Shown: positions 59,988-64,000 of the stretch, piece after piece
Position numbering within the stretch: position 1 is the stretch's first letter
How the letters are laid out: every line of letters begins with the position of its first letter
NCBI RefSeq assembly: GCF_001592205.1
Contig: NZ_BCWM01000003.1
Span: forward strand, 148,524-212,523
Direction of reading: 5' to 3'
From: Brevundimonas vesicularis NBRC 12165
GTDB lineage: Bacteria; Pseudomonadota; Alphaproteobacteria; Caulobacterales; Caulobacteraceae
DNA: 64,000 nucleotides
Position numbers and translations under genes: made by a program
The notes under the pieces: generated by a model
Databases searched by the model: none
Told to the model about the DNA's origin: nothing
Seen by the model: only the letters and a program-made list of their open reading frames with translations

Positions 59988-60912
59988 GCGTAACGACTGG
60001 AAGCAGGATCTAGTTTGGCGCCTGGAGGCCTTCGGCTTTCAGGCGCTGTTCGGCTTTCTGCGCCTGCTGGGCGTCGAGCGGGCGTCGGGGTTGGGCGGCT
60101 GGCTGCTGCGCACGCTGGGGCCGCTGACCGGCACGCAGAAGACGGTAATGCGCAACCTGCGGATCGCCTTTCCTGACATGCCGGCAGACGAGCGCGAGGC
60201 GCTGGCCTTGGCGCAGTGGGATCAGACGGGCCGGACCTTCGCCGAGCTGGCGATCATGGATCATCTGACGCCCGAAGGCGGGCGGGTCGAGGTGGTCGGG
60301 ATGGAGCGGCTGCACGCCCTGCGCGACAGCGGCAAGCCGGCCGTTTTGATCTCGGGCCATCTGGCCAACTTCGAGGTGATGGCGGCGGTGATCATGGCCT
60401 CGGGCGTGCCGTGTCAGGTGACCTATCGCGCCGCCAATAATCCGTACGTCGACGCCCTGATCCGCCAGAGCCGGGAGCGTTACGGCATCCGTCTGTTCGC
60501 GCCCAAGGGCGACGGGACGCGCGAACTGATGGCGGGGATGAAGCGCGGCGATTCCATCGCCCTGTTGGTCGATCAGAAATACAATCAGGGGCCGGAGGTG
60601 GAGTTCTTCGGTCAGCCGGTGAACGCCTCGCCTGGGGCGGCCAGGCTGGCGTTGAAGTTCGACACGGTCATGCTGCCGCTGTCGGTGGTGCGCCTGCCGG
60701 GCGTGCGGTTCCGGGTGACGGCGCACGAGCCAATCGTGGTCAGCCAGAGCGAGGACAAGGCGGCCGATACGCTGGCCGGCATCCAGGCCGCCAATCGCTT
60801 CGTCGAGGACCGGGTGAAAGAGCATCCGGTGGACTGGTTCTGGGTCCACAAGCGTTGGCCGGACAAGGTTTATGCGGCGTTGGACCGCGAGGCGTCCGAT
60901 CCTCGACGGTAA
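59977..60912 (+). CDS. LpxL/HtrB-like lysophospholipid acyltransferase
   Basis: A 311-residue inner-membrane enzyme. The frame opens at a TTG (59977) that overlaps the SDR stop; a start a little further in is also possible, as no ATG is near. An N-terminal hydrophobic region ([18 protein letters not shown]) anchors it. The HX4E catalytic motif is in [11 protein letters not shown], and [17 protein letters not shown] plus [10 protein letters not shown] match the lipid A late-acyltransferase family. It probably adds an acyl chain to lipid A or another lipid. The 3' end overlaps the response-regulator gene by 43 bases in convergent orientation. Confidence 0.87.
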   Translation: MPGERNDWKQDLVWRLEAFGFQALFGFLRLLGVERASGLGGWLLRTLGPLTGTQKTVMRNLRIAFPDMPADEREALALAQWDQTGRTFAELAIMDHLTPEGGRVEVVGMERLHALRDSGKPAVLISGHLANFEVMAAVIMASGVPCQVTYRAANNPYVDALIRQSRERYGIRLFAPKGDGTRELMAGMKRGDSIALLVDQKYNQGPEVEFFGQPVNASPGAARLALKFDTVMLPLSVVRLPGVRFRVTAHEPIVVSQSEDKAADTLAGIQAANRFVEDRVKEHPVDWFWVHKRWPDKVYAALDREASDPRR

Positions 60913-61376
60913 GGCCCGGCGTAGTCGGGCGTATCGCGACGCCGACGGCAGGGCCCGATATAGCCATCGGCCTTGATGAAGGGGCGGGGCTTCATGATGA
61001 CGGCGTTCAGCCGATCCAGCACGGCCTTGGCGGTGATCGGCTTGACGATGAACTCGGTCACCCCGGCGTCGCGGGCCTCGTAGACGCGGCTGCGTTCGGA
61101 ATGGCCGGTCATCATGATGATCGGCAGAAACGGATTGGGGCTGTCGGGGCTGGTGCGGACGAGGCGGGTGAACTCGACCCCGTCCAACGGGAACATGTTG
61201 AAATCGACGATGGCCAGATCGATCGCGTGGCGACGCAGCAAATCGAAAGCCGTCGCGCCTTCGGACGCCTCATAGACGTTGCGGATGTCGGCCGAATGCA
61301 GCACGGCTGACGCGATGGCGCGCATATTCTGATTGTCGTCCACAAGCAGGACGTTCAGCGATTTCAGAGAAAACAT
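60870..61376 (-). CDS. Single-domain response regulator with GPxRR-repeat tail
   Basis: A 168-residue receiver protein. LNVLLVDDNQNMRAI holds the acidic pair, LAIVDFNMFPLDG the phospho-acceptor Asp, IIMMTGH the Thr/Ser and FIVKPIT the conserved Lys, so the REC domain (about 5-130) is complete. A tail of about 35 residues follows with two similar motifs, GYIGPCRRR and YAGPYRRG. There is no output domain. Such CheY-like proteins act by protein-protein contact. The partner kinase is not adjacent. The end of the gene overlaps the acyltransferase gene tail by 43 bases. Confidence 0.88.
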   Translation of the reverse strand: MFSLKSLNVLLVDDNQNMRAIASAVLHSADIRNVYEASEGATAFDLLRRHAIDLAIVDFNMFPLDGVEFTRLVRTSPDSPNPFLPIIMMTGHSERSRVYEARDAGVTEFIVKPITAKAVLDRLNAVIMKPRPFIKADGYIGPCRRRRDTPDYAGPYRRGSDASRSNAA

Positions 61377-61442
61377 CGGGCCCCGCCAGATCTTCGATCG
61401 AGGCTAAGTGGATATGCGTAGTCTCGCAAGAGGAGCCTTTGA

Positions 61443-62300
61443 TCAGGCTAGACTTTCTGGAACACGCGCCCCGATCATGAGTGACGGATCCAGGTTGCGA
61501 TCGCGCCATTTCATGCGCCAGCACAGGTGGGGGCCGGTGGCGCGGCCGGTCATGCCGACGCGGCCCAGCGCATCGCCGCGCCGGACGCGTTGGCCCAGCG
61601 CCACGTCCAGCCGCGACTGATGCAAATAGCAGCTGATCAGGCCCTGACCGTGGTCGATCAGGGTCAGACCGCCCTCGAAATGCATGTCGGGGCGGACGAA
61701 GGCGATGCGGCCGTCGGCGGGTGCGCGGATCACGCTGCCCTGGGGGGCGGCCAGGTCGATGCCGTAGTGCGGCCGGGCGGGCGTGCCGTTCAGGACGCGC
61801 TGGGCGCCCCAGGCGCTGGAGACGCGGTAGCTCTCGAGCGGCCAGGCGAAGCCATCCTTGAAGTCGTCGGAGTCGATGCGGCTGGCGAAGCCCTCCGTCT
61901 TCAGCGCGATCTCCTGCTGGATGCGGGCCAGGAGGGCGGGATCGCTGGGCTCGACGGTCGAGGACGGCAGGCCGTTCACGCTGGTCGAGGGGAAGGCGTA
62001 GGGAGCGATGTCGAGGGTGCGACGGGCGGACCGGCCGTCGGCGCGGGCCTCGATCTGGACGCTGGCGGAGGCGTCGCGGTCGAAGCCGATCACGAAGAGG
62101 CCGGCGGCCGAGGCGGTGGTCAGGGCCTCGCCGTCGACGAAGATCAGGGCGCGCGGCGCGGTGCGGCCGAAGGCGTAGCCGCCCTGGCGCCAGGCGCCGT
62201 TCAAGGCCAGCGGCAGGGCGTTGCGGTCTTCAGCCATTAGCGGCGCGGCGATCAGGCTGGCGCTCGCGCCGGTCAGCAGGGCGCGGCGCGACGGGATCAT
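61443..62300 (-). CDS. M23 family metallopeptidase with HxC in place of HxH
   Basis: A 285-residue exported protein. The N-terminus (RRALLTGASASLIAAPLMA) is a signal with twin-arginine features. The M23 peptidase domain (about 180-275) has the first ligands in RPHYGIDLAAP (HxxxD). The second motif, normally HLHFE, reads GPHLCWRM, so the second zinc-ligand histidine is a cysteine. Cysteine can bind zinc, so activity is possible but uncertain. The family cleaves peptidoglycan cross-links in the periplasm. The DUF2093 gene upstream overlaps its start by 4 bases. Confidence 0.87.
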   Translation of the reverse strand: MIPSRRALLTGASASLIAAPLMAEDRNALPLALNGAWRQGGYAFGRTAPRALIFVDGEALTTASAAGLFVIGFDRDASASVQIEARADGRSARRTLDIAPYAFPSTSVNGLPSSTVEPSDPALLARIQQEIALKTEGFASRIDSDDFKDGFAWPLESYRVSSAWGAQRVLNGTPARPHYGIDLAAPQGSVIRAPADGRIAFVRPDMHFEGGLTLIDHGQGLISCYLHQSRLDVALGQRVRRGDALGRVGMTGRATGPHLCWRMKWRDRNLDPSLMIGARVPESLA

Positions 62301-62497
62301 TTTTCGCCCTGCTGGGCCGCGATGAATTCGGCCGGGCCGAAATAGGGCTGCTGACGGCTGGGGCTCCAGTAGCGGAGGACTTCCAGCGGGATCGGCCTGT
62401 CCGTGACGGCGCAGCGCACGAAGCGGCCGGGCTTCAAGACGGCAAACTCGCCGTCGCCATAGTGAAGAACGGCCTGATCTGCTGCGATTTTGTCCAT
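62297..62497 (-). CDS. DUF2093 domain protein
   Basis: A 66-residue protein. I chose the ATG at 62497 (MDKIAADQAVLHYGDGEFAV). It has the DUF2093 hallmark of a short acidic start, GRFVRCAVTDRPIPLEVLRY and WSPSRQQPYFGPAEF. It is cytoplasmic, without membrane segments. DUF2093 proteins are widespread in alphaproteobacteria and have no known function. It lies between an antiporter and the M23 peptidase gene, with an ATGA-type overlap to the latter, so it is expected to be cotranscribed. Confidence 0.85.
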   Translation of the reverse strand: MDKIAADQAVLHYGDGEFAVLKPGRFVRCAVTDRPIPLEVLRYWSPSRQQPYFGPAEFIAAQQGEK

Positions 62498-62537
62498 GAG
62501 CGAACGATAGCGGGCGGCGGGCGGCGCGGAAAGAGGC

Positions 62538-63791
62538 TCAGGGCGCCGCGACCGCATCCGTGATCGGGCCGTCCGCCGCTGCGGGGCGGATCGCGCCGGC
62601 CGCGGGCGGCTTCGGCTTGCCGCCCATCCGATCGGTGAACAGGAAGACGAAGGGGTTCAGCGAGATCGACAGCAGGGCGGCGGCCAGGATCAGATCGTGG
62701 GTCTCGCGGCTCATGGCGCCCAGGGACACGCCGAGCGCGGCCAGGATGAAGGAGAACTCGCCGATCTGGGCCAGGGACGCCGCGACGGTGAAGCCAGTCG
62801 GGCGATCCAGCTTGAAGGTCTGGGTGATGACCAGGGCCGCGACCGACTTGCCGACGATGACGATGCCCAGCACGCCCAGGACCGCCCACGGCTGGCGCAC
62901 CACGATCATCGGGTCGAACAGCATGCCGACCGAAACGAAGAACAGCACGGCGAAGGCGTCGCGCAGCGGCAAGGAGCGCTCGGCCGCATTGTGACCCAGC
63001 GGCGAGGCGTTCATCACCAGACCGGCCAGGAAGGCGCCCAGCGCGAAGGAGTGGAACAGGAAATAGGCCAGCCAGGCGATGCCCAGGGCGATGGCGAGGA
63101 CGCCCAGGGTGAAGAGTTCGCGCGACTTGGTGTGGGCGATGCGGATCAGCAGCCAGGGAATGACCTTGCCGCCGACGACCAGCATGCCGACGACGAACAA
63201 CACGACCTTTAGCAGGGTCAGGCCGACGTCGGTCCCCAGCGCGGCGAGGTCCGTCTGGGTTCCGGCCGGGACAAGCACCATGGGCAGCATGACCAGGGCG
63301 ATGACGATGACCAGATCCTCGACGATCAGCCAGCCCACGGCGATGCGGCCGATCTCGCCCTTGACCTGTTTACGCTCCTCAAGCGCGCGCAGCAGGACGA
63401 CGGTCGAGGCGACGGACAAGGCGAAGCCCATCAGCAGAGCCTCGACATCGCCCAGGCCCAGCACGAAACCGCCGAGCCCCCATCCCAGCACGGTGGCGAC
63501 GCCGATCTGAACCAGGGCGCCGGGAATGGCGACCTTGCGGACCTGCATCAGATCCTTGGGCGAGAAATGCAGGCCGACGCCGAACATCAGCAGAATGACG
63601 CCGATCTCGGCCAGTTGCGGCGCCAGTTCGGTGTCGGCGACGAAGCCGCCCGTATAGGGGCCGACGATCACGCCCGCGACGAGATAGCCCACCAAGGGCG
63701 ACAGTTTCAGCCGATGCGCCAGCATGCCGAACACGAAGGCGAGGACGAAGCCCCCGACCAGGGTGAGAATCAGGCTGTCGGCATGCGGCAT
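62538..63791 (-). CDS. KefB-type cation:proton antiporter (CPA2 family)
   Basis: A 417-residue inner-membrane protein with about 12 hydrophobic helices. VGYLVAGVIVGPYTGGFV, AEIGVILLMFGVGLHFSPKDL and LSVASTVVLLRALEE are typical of the CPA2 Na+/H+ or K+/H+ exchanger fold. It lacks the C-terminal TrkA-N/RCK domain found in full-length KefB, ending soon after the last helix in a Pro/Ala-rich tail. Potassium or sodium exchange for protons is the likely activity. It is the first gene of a leftward set with DUF2093 and M23. Confidence 0.88.
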   Translation of the reverse strand: MPHADSLILTLVGGFVLAFVFGMLAHRLKLSPLVGYLVAGVIVGPYTGGFVADTELAPQLAEIGVILLMFGVGLHFSPKDLMQVRKVAIPGALVQIGVATVLGWGLGGFVLGLGDVEALLMGFALSVASTVVLLRALEERKQVKGEIGRIAVGWLIVEDLVIVIALVMLPMVLVPAGTQTDLAALGTDVGLTLLKVVLFVVGMLVVGGKVIPWLLIRIAHTKSRELFTLGVLAIALGIAWLAYFLFHSFALGAFLAGLVMNASPLGHNAAERSLPLRDAFAVLFFVSVGMLFDPMIVVRQPWAVLGVLGIVIVGKSVAALVITQTFKLDRPTGFTVAASLAQIGEFSFILAALGVSLGAMSRETHDLILAAALLSISLNPFVFLFTDRMGGKPKPPAAGAIRPAAADGPITDAVAAP

Positions 63792-64000
63792 CAGGGCTCC
63801 TGTCGCGAGCGAAGGTGTGATTTGGGTAGGCTTTGCAGTTGGGGCGCGAAGGCCGGTTTGACAAGATGACGCAGTGTCGCGCGGGACGGAAAACGGCTTT
63901 GTCTTCGCGGCGTTCGGCCTGCGAAGTCTGGAGGGCTGGGCGGAGCGCCGGGCCTTCGCCCGGAGTGTGAGTTTTTAAGTACCGTTTCGACGAAGGGTTG
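63792..64000. other. Window-edge intergenic sequence
   Basis: About 209 bases upstream of the antiporter. It presumably carries the antiporter promoter. A small hairpin (CCGGGC/GCCCGG, 63948-63963) lies near the edge without an adjacent T-run. No gene is visible. Confidence 0.4.

Overview
The window looks like a chromosomal segment of a Caulobacteraceae-type alphaproteobacterium, most likely Brevundimonas or a close relative. This is inferred from the high GC content, the GC-rich third codon positions, several large TonB-dependent receptors, a TipF-like degenerate EAL protein, and a palindromic intergenic element of a kind common in these genomes. Coding is dense on both strands. I saw no rRNA, tRNA, CRISPR array, insertion sequence or prophage.

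Layout. 1-1.8 kb: a cobalamin riboswitch reading leftward into mesX (DUF1852) and mesD (partial), a B12- and folate-independent methionine synthase pair. 1.9-5.9 kb: an FtsX-type ABC exporter divergent from a TesA-like arylesterase lipoprotein. 6-6.8 kb: a probable decayed gene. 6.9-13.7 kb: an M14 peptidase, a GAF/PAS histidine kinase, a soluble PAS chemoreceptor and an OhrR-like MarR regulator. 13.8-20 kb: a Tat-exported metallophosphatase divergent from a TonB receptor, then LysR divergent from a SnoaL/SDR pair. 20.3-26.6 kb: a tightly overlapping seven-gene block of four glycosyltransferases, an acyl-CoA dehydrogenase-like protein, a PIG-L deacetylase and a NodS-like methyltransferase, followed by an Mfd-like helicase (26.7-30.0 kb). 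30.1-33.9 kb: an alpha/beta-hydrolase fused to a gluconate 2-dehydrogenase subunit 3-like domain (frameshifted), a cysteine-motif GMC oxidoreductase and an SDR. 33.9-37.6 kb: an SDR-GH15-SDR operon with a possible EcfG promoter. 38-42.4 kb: a FecI-FecR-TonB receptor signalling set with a truncated gene behind it. 42.5-47.7 kb: a GINT1-like propeller protein with a glycosyltransferase, a methyltransferase, an SLC13 transporter and a lipoprotein. 47.7-53.6 kb: an exopolysaccharide operon (UDP-glucose dehydrogenase, nucleotide-sugar epimerase, beta-barrel protein, Wzc-type tyrosine kinase). 53.7-63.8 kb: housekeeping and envelope genes (phoH, gamma-carbonic anhydrase, ribF, MaoC, HAD, tipF, SDR, an LpxL-like acyltransferase, a response regulator, M23, DUF2093 and a cation/proton antiporter).

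The best candidate for an undescribed system is the 20.3-26.6 kb block. Its combination of glycosyltransferases, N-deacetylase, NodS-like methyltransferase and acyl-chain enzyme recalls the chemistry of lipo-chitooligosaccharide synthesis, but the genes are arranged differently and the exporter and N-acyltransferase are absent. An Mfd paralogue lies directly behind it. Other points of note are the riboswitch/mesXD arrangement, the single-base frameshift in the hydrolase fusion, an M23 peptidase whose HxH motif reads HxC, the GINT1-like/glycosyltransferase pair, and a truncated gene behind the FecIRA-like receptor.
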